Positions 32,481-40,185 of a stretch of 64,000 bases of DNA are shown one piece after another. The position numbers were made by a program, and so were the translations under genes. Origin of the DNA: Amycolatopsis dendrobii (lineage in GTDB: Bacteria; Actinomycetota; Actinomycetes; Mycobacteriales; Pseudonocardiaceae); assembly GCF_014145675.1 (NCBI RefSeq), contig NZ_JACGZW010000013.1, forward strand, positions 124,001 to 188,000, in the 5' to 3' direction. Numbering within the stretch: position 1 is the stretch's first letter; each line of letters starts with the position of its first letter. Under the pieces are notes generated by a model. That model did no database searches, was not told where the DNA came from, and saw only the letters and a list, made by a program, of their open reading frames with translations.

Positions 32481-33410
32481 TCAGGGAATGAGGACGGTCT
32501 TGCCGACGAGTCGTCCCGACGCCGCTTCGTCGTGCACAGCCGGGAGATCCGCCAGCGGCCGCCGGTCGGCGACGGTGATCCGCAACGTCCCCGCGTCGAC
32601 GCGCGCGACGAGTTCGGCCAGCCGCTCGGCGTCGCTGACGACGAACACCCGCGCCGTCCGGATCCCGCGTCCGGGATTCTCCGGCGGGGGAGTGGTGGTG
32701 CTGACCAGCGCTCCGCCGTCGGCGACCAGATCGGCGAGCGCCGCGGTCTCCTCCGGCGTGGTCGGCACGAGGTTGAGCACGACGTCGAACGGCGCTCCGT
32801 CGGCCGCGTCGGAAGCGAAGTCGAGGTGTCCGATGATCCGATCGGCTCCGTATTCGCGGAGGCGTTCCTCGCTGTGCGGGCTCGAGGTCGCGGTCACCGC
32901 CGCGCCTGCCTGATGGGCGAGCTGAACGGCGAAGCCGCCGACCGCCCCGCCCGCGCCGTTGATCAGGATCGTCTGGCCTGCTCGCAGTTCAGCGTGGTCG
33001 AAGAGCGCTTGCCGGGCGGTCAATCCGCCGACCGGCAGCGCGGCGGCGTCGGGCAGATCGACCGTCTTCGGGGCGGCGGCCAGCGCGTCGGCGGGAACGA
33101 CGGCGTACTCGGCGGCCGCGCCGTCGGCGTTCATCGGCAGGAAGGCCACGACCGCGTCGCCGACCTGACGGCCGTCGACCCGGGGCCCGAGCTCGGCGAT
33201 CGTCCCGGCGACCTCGATGCCCGGCACGTGCGGGAAGGCCAAGGGGAACACCTCTTGCAGACCGCCCGCCCGGATCTCGAGGTCGACCGGGTTGAACGAG
33301 GTGGCGACCACCTCGACGAGCACCTGCCCCTCGGCGGGCGCCGGCCGCTCGGCGTCCTCGATCGCCAGGACTTCGCTTCCGCCGTAACGGTGGTAGCGCG
33401 CTGCCTTCAT
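32481..33410 (-). CDS. Quinone oxidoreductase-like MDR-family NADP(H) enzyme
   Basis: This 309-residue zinc-free medium-chain dehydrogenase has the N-terminal GroES-like part (SEVLAIEDAERPAPAEGQVLVEVVATSFNPVDL) and a Rossmann motif INGAGGAVGGFAVQLA near residue 150. No structural or catalytic zinc cysteines are seen. Such enzymes reduce quinones or enones. GGAGG is six bases before the ATG. The upstream region carries three MarR-type sites shared with the divergent regulator. Confidence 0.87.
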   Translation of the reverse strand: MKAARYHRYGGSEVLAIEDAERPAPAEGQVLVEVVATSFNPVDLEIRAGGLQEVFPLAFPHVPGIEVAGTIAELGPRVDGRQVGDAVVAFLPMNADGAAAEYAVVPADALAAAPKTVDLPDAAALPVGGLTARQALFDHAELRAGQTILINGAGGAVGGFAVQLAHQAGAAVTATSSPHSEERLREYGADRIIGHLDFASDAADGAPFDVVLNLVPTTPEETAALADLVADGGALVSTTTPPPENPGRGIRTARVFVVSDAERLAELVARVDAGTLRITVADRRPLADLPAVHDEAASGRLVGKTVLIP

Positions 33411-33426
33411 GACATCCTCCAGAATA

Positions 33427-33523
33427 TGTTTCGAAGTCGAAGCATCTGACGGCAAGTATGCTTCGATGTCGAAGCAAAGTCTCGGAGACGTGAGGACGAC
33501 CACAATGATTCGACTTCGAAGCA
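33427..33523. promoter_or_regulatory. Three MarR-type operators between divergent oxidoreductase and MarR genes
   Basis: Three copies of the motif TGNTTCGA-NN-TCGAAGCA lie at 33427-33444, 33459-33476 and 33506-33523. The middle copy has perfect 8+8 arms and the outer two have one or two mismatches in the left arm. Centres are 32 and 47 bp apart. The last copy overlaps the region just upstream of the MarR -10 (TAGACT, 33526-33531), so the regulator probably represses itself. Confidence 0.78.
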
Positions 33524-33525
33524 TC

Positions 33526-33537
33526 TAGACTGGCGGC
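33526..33537 (+). promoter_or_regulatory. Leaderless promoter (-10 TAGACT) for the MarR gene
   Basis: TAGACT (33526-33531) is followed by GGCGGC and the ATG at 33538. The same twelve bases, TAGACTGGCGGC, precede the next regulator gene's GTG at 34081. There is no Shine-Dalgarno sequence. Confidence 0.6.
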
Positions 33538-34035
33538 ATGGCGGACGTGCTGGAGCCCAAGCAGCTCAACACCTACTTCGCGCTCATGGAGGCCGTGAGC
33601 CTGCTGCAACACGCCGTCAGCCAGCAGTTGCGAGCCGAGGGCGGCCTCAGCTACGTGCAGTTCGAACTCCTCGCCCGGCTCTCCAGCTCCGACGGGCCGC
33701 TGACGATGACGGAACTGGCCGACGGCGTCGTCTACAGCCGCAGCGGCCTGACTCATCAGGCGGGCCTGCTCGAAAAGGCGGGCCTGGTCACCCGCGGTCC
33801 CAGTGCTGACGACCACCGGGCCACCGTCGTCGGCATCACCGAGGCGGGCCGGGAGCTGGTCGCGAAGGTGCTCCCCGGGCATGTCGACGCCGTCCGCCGG
33901 CTGCTGTTCGCCCCACTGTCCACTTCGGACCTGGACGCGCTGGGCGGCATCATGGCCCGCGTCCGCGACCACATGCGCGCCGAACCGCCGCGGTCGGTCG
34001 CGACGCGGAGGAGCCCGAAGGGGAGCGGCGCCTAG
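33538..34035 (+). CDS. MarR-family regulator
   Basis: This 165-residue protein has a winged helix with LSYVQFELLARLSSSDGPLTMTELADGVVYSRSGLTHQAGLLEKAGL and a wing GPSADDHRATVVGITEAG. It probably represses the divergent quinone oxidoreductase through the three upstream sites. Such pairs often respond to quinones or other electrophiles. No redox-sensing Cys is present in this protein, so ligand binding is more likely than thiol oxidation. Confidence 0.88.
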   Translation: MADVLEPKQLNTYFALMEAVSLLQHAVSQQLRAEGGLSYVQFELLARLSSSDGPLTMTELADGVVYSRSGLTHQAGLLEKAGLVTRGPSADDHRATVVGITEAGRELVAKVLPGHVDAVRRLLFAPLSTSDLDALGGIMARVRDHMRAEPPRSVATRRSPKGSGA

Positions 34036-34068
34036 TCCGCCTCCTCTAACGCGCAAGCTCGTTGTTCT

Positions 34069-34080
34069 TAGACTGGCGGC
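34069..34080 (+). promoter_or_regulatory. Leaderless promoter (-10 TAGACT) for the SufR-like gene
   Basis: TAGACT (34069-34074) plus GGCGGC leads directly to the GTG at 34081. The twelve bases are identical to those before the MarR gene at 33538. There is no Shine-Dalgarno sequence. Confidence 0.6.
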
Positions 34081-34725
34081 GTGGAAGACATCGAGGCGAT
34101 CGCCGTCTTGCAGGATCCGGTCCGGCGGCGGCTGTATGACTACGTGGTTTCCCAGGATCACGACGTGAGCCGGAACGAAGCGGCCGAGGGGGCCGGGATC
34201 CAGCGCACGCTCGCCGCGTTCCACCTCGACAAACTCGTGGCCGCCGGGCTGCTGGAGACGGAAAGCAAGCGGCTGAGCGGACGTTCGGGCCCGGGCGCCG
34301 GCCGTCCGGCGAAGCTCTATCGCCGGTCTGCGGCTGAACGCCAGTTCTCCGTCCCGGCGCGCGACTACCGCACCGCCGCCGACCTGCTGGCCGAGGTCGC
34401 CGAGATCGCCCGTCTCGACACCGAGCTCCAAGCCGCCGCCCGTCGCGAGGGCCGCGCCGCTGCCTGCGCGATCGAAGACCTCGCCGCGGCGAAGGAACTG
34501 CTGGCCGCCCGGGGCTACGAACCCCGCTCGGACGGCGACGTCCTGCGCCTCGTCAACTGCCCGTTCCACGTCCTCTCGCAACGGCATCCGGGGCTGGTGT
34601 GCGGCATGAACCTGGCACTGCTGGAAGGACTGCTCGACGGCGCCGAAGGCCTGCGAGCGCGGATGGACCCGCGTCCCGGACTGTGCTGCGTCGTCGTCGA
34701 GTCTTCTAAAAATAATGAGAGTTGA
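34081..34725 (+). CDS. ArsR/SufR-like regulator with possible Fe-S ligands
   Basis: This 214-residue protein has an N-terminal winged helix (IAVLQDPVRRRLYDYVVSQ, then AAEGAGIQRTLAAFHLDKLVAAGLL) and a C-terminal domain with conserved Cys/His: C160-PFH163, C174 in LVCGMN, and C202-C203 in GLCCVVV. The layout matches SufR-type iron-sulfur regulators. The suf operon is not in this window, so its target is unclear. The DUF3291 gene 32 bp downstream may be co-transcribed. Confidence 0.78.
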   Translation: MEDIEAIAVLQDPVRRRLYDYVVSQDHDVSRNEAAEGAGIQRTLAAFHLDKLVAAGLLETESKRLSGRSGPGAGRPAKLYRRSAAERQFSVPARDYRTAADLLAEVAEIARLDTELQAAARREGRAAACAIEDLAAAKELLAARGYEPRSDGDVLRLVNCPFHVLSQRHPGLVCGMNLALLEGLLDGAEGLRARMDPRPGLCCVVVESSKNNES

Positions 34726-34757
34726 CATAGAAGGCGCGGCGATGGTGAGGTGAGGGA

Positions 34758-35225
34758 GTGACGGAATACCACCTCGCCCAGCTCAACGTGGGCATCCTCA
34801 GGCACCCTCTCGAAGACCCCCGGATGCACGGCTTCACGTCGATGCTCGACACGCTCAACGAGGTCGCCGACAACGCGCCCGGCTTCGTGTGGCGCCTGGT
34901 CGAGGACGGCGGCAACGACGCGACCGCGATCCGGACCTCGCTCGGCGACGACGTCCTGGTGAACATGTCGGTCTGGGAGAACCGCGACGCGCTGTGGGAC
35001 TACGTCTACCGCAGCGGCCACCTCGACATGCTGCGCCGCCGGTCGGAATGGTTCGAGCTGCCGAAGGCGCCGTTCCAGGTGCTGTGGTGGGTGCCCGCCG
35101 GGCACGTCCCGACGGTCGAGGAGGCCGTGGAGCGGCTGGAACTGCTGCGGGAGAAGGGGTCCTCGCCGAGCGCGTTCGGTTTCCGGGACAGCTATCTGCC
35201 CGAAGGCGCCGCCTCCGCGTCGTGA
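34758..35225 (+). CDS. DUF3291 family protein
   Basis: This 155-residue protein has the DUF3291 pattern (YHLAQLNVGILRHPLEDPRMHGF, then APGFVWRLVEDG, NMSVWENRDALWDYVYRSGHLDMLRRR, and FQVLWWVPAGHVPTVEEA). It is a dimeric alpha/beta-barrel-like fold related to monooxygenase-like proteins, with no known function. It follows the SufR-like gene by 32 bp. Confidence 0.85.
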   Translation: MTEYHLAQLNVGILRHPLEDPRMHGFTSMLDTLNEVADNAPGFVWRLVEDGGNDATAIRTSLGDDVLVNMSVWENRDALWDYVYRSGHLDMLRRRSEWFELPKAPFQVLWWVPAGHVPTVEEAVERLELLREKGSSPSAFGFRDSYLPEGAASAS

Positions 35226-35285
35226 CGTCCGCCCCCCTTTCGGCGACACGTCCGGCGGGTCGCCCGGCCCGGCCCGCGGGATGGC

Positions 35286-35298
35286 TAGGGTGTCCGGC
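35286..35298 (+). promoter_or_regulatory. Leaderless promoter (-10 TAGGGT) for the DoxX gene
   Basis: TAGGGT at 35286-35291 is followed by seven bases and GTG at 35299. There is no Shine-Dalgarno sequence. This decides the GTG start over the in-frame ATG at 35281, which would lie upstream of the -10. Confidence 0.5.
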
Positions 35299-35817
35299 GT
35301 GGCGAACATGTCCCGTTGGTCGGATGAGAATGGCGGCTTGGACTTCGGTCTGCTGGTGCTGCGGCTGATGCTGTCGGTCGCGATGGGGGCGCACGGGCTC
35401 ACACAGGTCTTCGGCCTGTTCGGCGGCGCGGACATGGCGCACTTCGAGAACCTGTTGCGCGGCTACGGGTTCAGCCACAACATCGAATTCCTGGCCTGGC
35501 TGACCGGCATCACGGAGGTCGGCGGCGCGGTCCTGCTGGCACTGGGCCTGCTGACCCCGCTCGCCGCGGCCGGCCTGCTGGGCGTGGCCATCAGCGCGGT
35601 CCGGGTGAAGTGGTCGGGCGGCCTGTTCGGCAGCAGCGGCCCGGGGTTCGAACTGGAACTGACGCTCGCGGCGATGGCACTGGCGCTGTTGCTGACGGGG
35701 CCGGGGTGGTACGCGTTGGACCGGCATACGGCATGGCGGCAGAAGCCCCTGGGGTTCGCGGTGGGCGGGCTGTTCCTGGCGATTTGCGCGGCGATCGGGG
35801 CGGGATCGCTGTTCTGA
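35299..35817 (+). CDS. DoxX-family membrane protein
   Basis: This 172-residue protein has four hydrophobic helices and the DoxX pattern (LVLRLMLSVAMGAHGLTQVFGLFGG, then WLTGITEVGGAVLLALGLLTPLAAAGLLGV and a KW motif). DoxX proteins associate with quinone- or thiol-linked membrane enzymes, and their role is often undefined. It is monocistronic, with a large palindromic repeat after it. Confidence 0.85.
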   Translation: MANMSRWSDENGGLDFGLLVLRLMLSVAMGAHGLTQVFGLFGGADMAHFENLLRGYGFSHNIEFLAWLTGITEVGGAVLLALGLLTPLAAAGLLGVAISAVRVKWSGGLFGSSGPGFELELTLAAMALALLLTGPGWYALDRHTAWRQKPLGFAVGGLFLAICAAIGAGSLF

Positions 35818-35859
35818 TCGGCGAGTGCCCCGTCGTCCGGTCCGGCGCGCGATATCGAA

Positions 35860-35940
35860 GTCCGTGAGGGGCCCTTGAGGGAATCTGATTCCCTCAAGGG
35901 GGCCCCTCACCGGCCTGTCGAGAGAGTTCCCCTCGCGGAC
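35860..35940. repeat. Dispersed palindromic repeat (copy 1)
   Basis: A near-perfect hairpin (35864-35910) has arms of about 22 bases starting GTGAGGGGCCCTTGAGGG and a single extra G in the right arm. A second half-site, GTTCCCCTCGCGGAC (35926-35940), can pair with the outer GTCCGTGAGGGG (35860-35871). The same words recur in copy 2 at 43504-43536, so this is a repeat family rather than an ordinary terminator, though it could also stop transcription after the DoxX gene. Confidence 0.65.
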
Positions 35941-36071
35941 GTCTGGGGGGAATGCGGGCTGGCTGTCCGGGAGCTGAAGACGGATCCCGGCTCAACGCAT
36001 GGCGCTCCCGCCTCCGTCCTGCTATCTTCCTCCCAACCGCTTGCAGATCGCAATCACTCGGGAGGATCGCC

Positions 36072-36680
36072 GTGCCGGACACCACCTGTCACATGTCGAT
36101 GTCGCTGGACGGTTTCGTCGCCGGGCCGGCGCAGAGCCGGGAAGATCCGCTCGGCAAGCGGGGGAAGGAACTGCACGGGTGGCACATCGGCGATCCCCGC
36201 GCCACCGATGCCGACAGGACCGCGAGCGAATGGCTCATGCGGCCGCGGGGCGCGTATGTGATGGGGCGGAACATGTTCGGCCCCGTCCGCGGCGAGTGGG
36301 ACGAGGACTGGTCGGGCTGGTGGGGTTCCGAGCCGCCGTATCACGCGCCGGTTTTCGTGTTGACTCATCATGCTCACGAGCCGATCGAGATGGAAGGCGG
36401 GACGACGTTCTACTTCGTCACCGAAGGTTTCGACGCAGCCTACGCGGCCGCGTGCGAGGCCGCGGGGGACAAGGGCGTCGACATCGCCGGAGGCGCCTCG
36501 ACCGTGCGGCAGGCGCTCAAGGCCGGGGTGATCGACGAGTTCACGCTCGACATCGCGCCCGTTCTGCTCGGGTCGGGCGAGAGCATGTTCGACGGCGTGG
36601 AGTCCTTCGGTTTCGAGCCCGTCGAGGTGCTGCATTCGCCGCTGACCACCCACATCCGCTACCGCCGCGTCAGTTCGTAG
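36072..36680 (+). CDS. RibD C-terminal / dihydrofolate reductase-like protein
   Basis: The GTG at 36072 follows GGAGG by six bases and gives 202 residues. The protein has the DHFR/RibD-C fold: HMSMSLDGFVAG at the start, then MGRNMFGPVRGEW near residue 65, IAGGASTVRQALKAGVIDEFTLDIAPVLLGSG near residue 145. These actinobacterial single-domain reductases are NADPH-dependent with unknown substrates. It converges with the ABC transporter operon. Confidence 0.87.
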   Translation: MPDTTCHMSMSLDGFVAGPAQSREDPLGKRGKELHGWHIGDPRATDADRTASEWLMRPRGAYVMGRNMFGPVRGEWDEDWSGWWGSEPPYHAPVFVLTHHAHEPIEMEGGTTFYFVTEGFDAAYAAACEAAGDKGVDIAGGASTVRQALKAGVIDEFTLDIAPVLLGSGESMFDGVESFGFEPVEVLHSPLTTHIRYRRVSS

Positions 36681-38415
36681 GCACCTCCAGCGTCGCGGCG
36701 AGCAAGCTTCGCGTGTACGGATGCGACGGCGAAGCGAGTACCCGCTCAGTCCGTCCCGATTCGACGGCCCGGCCTTCGCTGAGCACGACGACCTCGTCCG
36801 CGATGCTGCGCACCACCGCGAGGTTATGCGTCACGAAGATCATCGAGGGGCCCTCGTTCATCAGGGAGCGCAGGAGTTCCACTACGGACGCCTGCACCGA
36901 AACGTCCAGAGCGGACGTGACCTCGTCGCAGATGATCAGCTTCGGTTCGCACACCAGTGCCCGGGCGATCGCGACGCGCTGGCGTTGCCCGCCGGAGAGC
37001 TCCGACGGGTAGCGGCCGGCCAGCCGCGCGGGGATTTCGACGCGGTCGAGTGCGGCGCGGGCCCGGCGGCGGCCTTCGCGCGTGGTCACGCCGAAGTAGT
37101 GGCGCAGGGCGACCAGCAGGCCGTCCTCGACGGTCCGATGTGGACTCAATGAGCCATAGGGGTTCTGGAAGACGTACTGCAGTTCGCGCCGGGTGCGGGA
37201 GCCTCGCCGTGCAGCGGCGGGCGGGACAGGTTCGCCTGCGAACACCATCGAACCTTGCTGCTCGGCGTGCAGTCCGGCCAGGCAGCGCGACATGGTGGTC
37301 TTGCCGCTGCCGGATTCGCCGACGACCGCCAGGCATTGGCCGGGCCGCAGGTCGAAGGAGACGTCGAAGACGACCTGTCGGCCGCGGTAGCTGGCGTTCA
37401 GTCCGGAGACCGACAACAGCGCCGCCTGGTCCGCGGCAGGTACGTTCGGTTCGGGAGCGCGCGGCACATCGTGAACGCTCCGAGCTGCTTCGTCGGCGTG
37501 AATGCACCGGGCGAGGGTTCCGGAAGCCGAGCGGGCCAGCGTCGGATGCGTTGTGCTGCAAGCGGTGGTGGCGTAATCGCAGCGTGGCGCGAAGGTGCAT
37601 CCGGCGCGGGGATCTTCAATACCGGGCGCTCGGCCGCGGATGGGGACCAGCCGGTGCCGGTGGGTCGCGGAGGGCACGGCCGCCAGCAGGGCGCGGGTGT
37701 AGGGATGCGCGGCGCGGGTCAGGACCTCGCGCGCGGGGCCGTGTTCGACCGTCTCGCCGCCGTACATCACCAGCACCTGGTCGGCGACGTCGGAGACCAC
37801 CGCGAGATCGTGCGACACGTAGATCGCCGCCAGGTCGCGGGCCCGGCACAGTTCCCGGACCAGGTCGAGCACGCGGGACTGGGTGGCGACGTCGAGGCCG
37901 GTCGTCGGCTCGTCGAGCACGATCAGCCGCGGTCCGGCGGCGACGGCCATCGCGATAGCCACTCGTTGCTGCTGGCCGCCGGAAAGCTGGCGCGGGCGGC
38001 GGCGCAGGAACGCGTCGTCGCCGGGCAGCCCGACGGTGTCCAGCAACTGCCGTACCCGGGTTCGTGCGGGCTGGTCCAAACCTTCGGTCAGCTGGGTCGA
38101 GACCCGCAGGCCCGGGTTGAGCGCGGTCGCCGGGTCCTGGGGTACATACGCGACTTTCCGGCCTCTCGCGCGGCGCAATTCCGCGGCGGGCAAGGAAAGC
38201 AGGTCGACGCCGTCGACCACGACCCGTCCGCCCGTGATCTTCGCGCCAGGCCGGGCGAAACCCAGCAACGCGAGCGCGAGCGTGCTCTTGCCGGAGCCCG
38301 ATTCGCCGACCACGCCGAGAACCTCGCCCCGGCCGAGCTCGAAGCCGATCTTCCGCACGATGGGGTTCCCGGCGGCCTCGACGGTCACGCCCGACACCAC
38401 GACTTCCTTGGCCAC
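36670..38415 (-). CDS. Fused DppD-DppF peptide-type ABC transporter ATPase
   Basis: This 581-residue protein contains two complete ATPase domains. The first has Walker A GESGSGKST (K43), LSGGQQQRVAIAMA and the Opp-type C-terminal GCTFAPRCDYA. The second, from about residue 330, has GESGSGKTT and LSGGQRQRVAIARAL. Dpp/Opp systems usually split these into two proteins, though fusions are known in actinomycetes. Its last bases overlap the convergent reductase gene by 11 bp. It is the last gene of a SBP-DppB-DppC-DppDF operon. Confidence 0.92.
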   Translation of the reverse strand: MAKEVVVSGVTVEAAGNPIVRKIGFELGRGEVLGVVGESGSGKSTLALALLGFARPGAKITGGRVVVDGVDLLSLPAAELRRARGRKVAYVPQDPATALNPGLRVSTQLTEGLDQPARTRVRQLLDTVGLPGDDAFLRRRPRQLSGGQQQRVAIAMAVAAGPRLIVLDEPTTGLDVATQSRVLDLVRELCRARDLAAIYVSHDLAVVSDVADQVLVMYGGETVEHGPAREVLTRAAHPYTRALLAAVPSATHRHRLVPIRGRAPGIEDPRAGCTFAPRCDYATTACSTTHPTLARSASGTLARCIHADEAARSVHDVPRAPEPNVPAADQAALLSVSGLNASYRGRQVVFDVSFDLRPGQCLAVVGESGSGKTTMSRCLAGLHAEQQGSMVFAGEPVPPAAARRGSRTRRELQYVFQNPYGSLSPHRTVEDGLLVALRHYFGVTTREGRRRARAALDRVEIPARLAGRYPSELSGGQRQRVAIARALVCEPKLIICDEVTSALDVSVQASVVELLRSLMNEGPSMIFVTHNLAVVRSIADEVVVLSEGRAVESGRTERVLASPSHPYTRSLLAATLEVPTN

Positions 38416-38416
38416 G

Positions 38417-39250
38417 TCAGCTCTTTCCTTCCGTGCGGCTGACCGTCCGGGCGACCGACTCGGCGACGAGGTTGCCGCCGAGCGCCATCATCAGGATCAG
38501 CGCGATCGGCGCCAGCACGGGCAGCGGCGCGGCGGCGAGACCGTCCTGGTTCTCGCTGACCATGAGGCCCCAATCGGGAGCGGGCGGCGCGATGCCGAAG
38601 CCGAGGTAGTTCAGCGAGGCGATCGCGGTGACCGCCCACACCAGCCGCATTCCGGTCTCCACCATCAGCGGCGACGTCACGCCGGGCAGCACTTCGCCGA
38701 GGACGATCTGCCGCCCGGGCAGCCCGTTGGCCTTGGCCCACAACACATATTCGCTGTCGAGCACCGGCAGTGCCGCGCCTCGCAGCACCCGCGAGACGCC
38801 AGGTGCGAACGCCACTCCGACGAGTGACGCGGTGAGCAGCGGATGACGGCCGAACGCGGCCACGAAGACCAGCACGAAGATGGTCTCCGGGAAACTCAGC
38901 ACGACGTCCATCGCTCGCATGAGGACGGTGTCGGCGAGCCCGTCGCGGTAGGCGGCCGTCAACCCGACGAGTGCGCCGAGGACCACGCCGACGGCGGTCG
39001 CGAGGAGCGTCGTCCAGGTGAGGGTGCCGCCTCCGGAAAGCAGGCGGCTGAGCACGTCCCGGCCGAGAAGATCCGTGCCCAGCGGGAATTTCGCGCTCGG
39101 TCCCTCCAGCGGCGGCGCGACGATGGCGGTCGGCGGCCACGGCGCGAGCGACGGGCCGAAGACGACGATGAACCCCGTCGCGGCAAGCAAACCGAGACCC
39201 AGCCGGGCGCGTCCGGTGCGGGCCGCGCGGCGCACCACTGAGACGCTCAT
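38417..39250 (-). CDS. Peptide-type ABC transporter permease, DppC-like
   Basis: This 277-residue protein has six helices and the binding-protein-dependent permease loop (FPLGTDLLGRDVLSRLLSGG, then AKANGLPGRQIVLGEVLPG). The start is ATG 39250, overlapping the DppB stop by four bases. It partners DppB and the fused ATPase. Confidence 0.9.
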   Translation of the reverse strand: MSVSVVRRAARTGRARLGLGLLAATGFIVVFGPSLAPWPPTAIVAPPLEGPSAKFPLGTDLLGRDVLSRLLSGGGTLTWTTLLATAVGVVLGALVGLTAAYRDGLADTVLMRAMDVVLSFPETIFVLVFVAAFGRHPLLTASLVGVAFAPGVSRVLRGAALPVLDSEYVLWAKANGLPGRQIVLGEVLPGVTSPLMVETGMRLVWAVTAIASLNYLGFGIAPPAPDWGLMVSENQDGLAAAPLPVLAPIALILMMALGGNLVAESVARTVSRTEGKS

Positions 39251-40185
39251 CGGGCCCGCTCCGCCGCGGCGAGGACGTCCGCGAGGAGATTGCACAGGTA
39301 GTACGTCGCCGCGAGGATGAGCACGCACGCCTGCAAGACCGGCAGATCATGCGAGTTCACCGCGCTGACCAGCGCCGTGCCGAGGCCGGGATACGAGTAG
39401 ACGTATTCGACCACCACGACGCCGGTGATCGTGACGGCTGCGACCAGGCCGGCGGCGGGCAGGCTGGCCGCGAGGGCGTTGGGCAGCGCGTGCCGGAACA
39501 GGACGCGGCGGCGGCTCAGTCCTTTGAGGACGGCCATCTGCGCGTATTCGCTGTCCAGCGCGTCGATGACCGAAGCGCGGACCAGGCGGCCCAAGTACAT
39601 CACCCCCATGAACGCGAGCGTGGCGACCGGCAGCACGAGCTCCGCCGGATGCCACCACGGCAGGTCGCCGGGCGGGATGTCCGAAACCCCCGGCAGCACC
39701 CCGAGCATCGAGGTGGCGAAAAGCGCGATCAGCAGCATCCCCACGACGAACGGCGGCAGCGCCATGCTCAGCGACGTGACCGCGACGAACGCCTTGTCCG
39801 CGAAACTGTCGCGGTGCGCGGCGCTCAGCACCCCGGCGACCACCGAAAGCGGCAGGATCAGCAGCATCGAAACGAAGCCGAGGGTGAACGAGTTCAGCAT
39901 CCGCGGCCCGAGGATTTCCGAGACCGGTTCCCGGTTCTGCAGCGACACTCCCGGGTCGCCGGTGAGCAGCCCGCCGAGCCAGCGGCCGTACTGCGAGACG
40001 AGCGGCTGGTCGAGCCCGAGCTGATGACGCAGCGCGGTCACCTGCTCGACGGTCGCGTCCTTGCCGAGGACGATCCGGGCGACGTCGCCCGGCAACGCTT
40101 GGGTCACCAGGAAGACCAGGATCGAGACCACCAGCAGCACGAGCACGCCGAGCGCGAGCCTGCGCACGAGCCATCGCGCGGTCAT
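39247..40185 (-). CDS. Peptide-type ABC transporter permease, DppB-like
   Basis: This 312-residue protein has six helices. The N-terminal motif LVVSILVFLVTQALPGDVARIVLG and the LGLDQPLVSQYGRWLGGLLTGDPGVSL segment are typical of DppB/OppB. The EAA-like loop is VLKGLSRRRVLFRHALPNAL. It overlaps the binding-protein gene by four bases upstream and DppC downstream. Confidence 0.9.
   Translation of the reverse strand: MTARWLVRRLALGVLVLLVVSILVFLVTQALPGDVARIVLGKDATVEQVTALRHQLGLDQPLVSQYGRWLGGLLTGDPGVSLQNREPVSEILGPRMLNSFTLGFVSMLLILPLSVVAGVLSAAHRDSFADKAFVAVTSLSMALPPFVVGMLLIALFATSMLGVLPGVSDIPPGDLPWWHPAELVLPVATLAFMGVMYLGRLVRASVIDALDSEYAQMAVLKGLSRRRVLFRHALPNALAASLPAAGLVAAVTITGVVVVEYVYSYPGLGTALVSAVNSHDLPVLQACVLILAATYYLCNLLADVLAAAERAR

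Noticed and set aside
36267..36284. A second SOS-like GAACATGTTC inside the RibD-C gene
   Set aside because: The spacing between GAAC and GTTC is two bases rather than four, and it lies within coding sequence.
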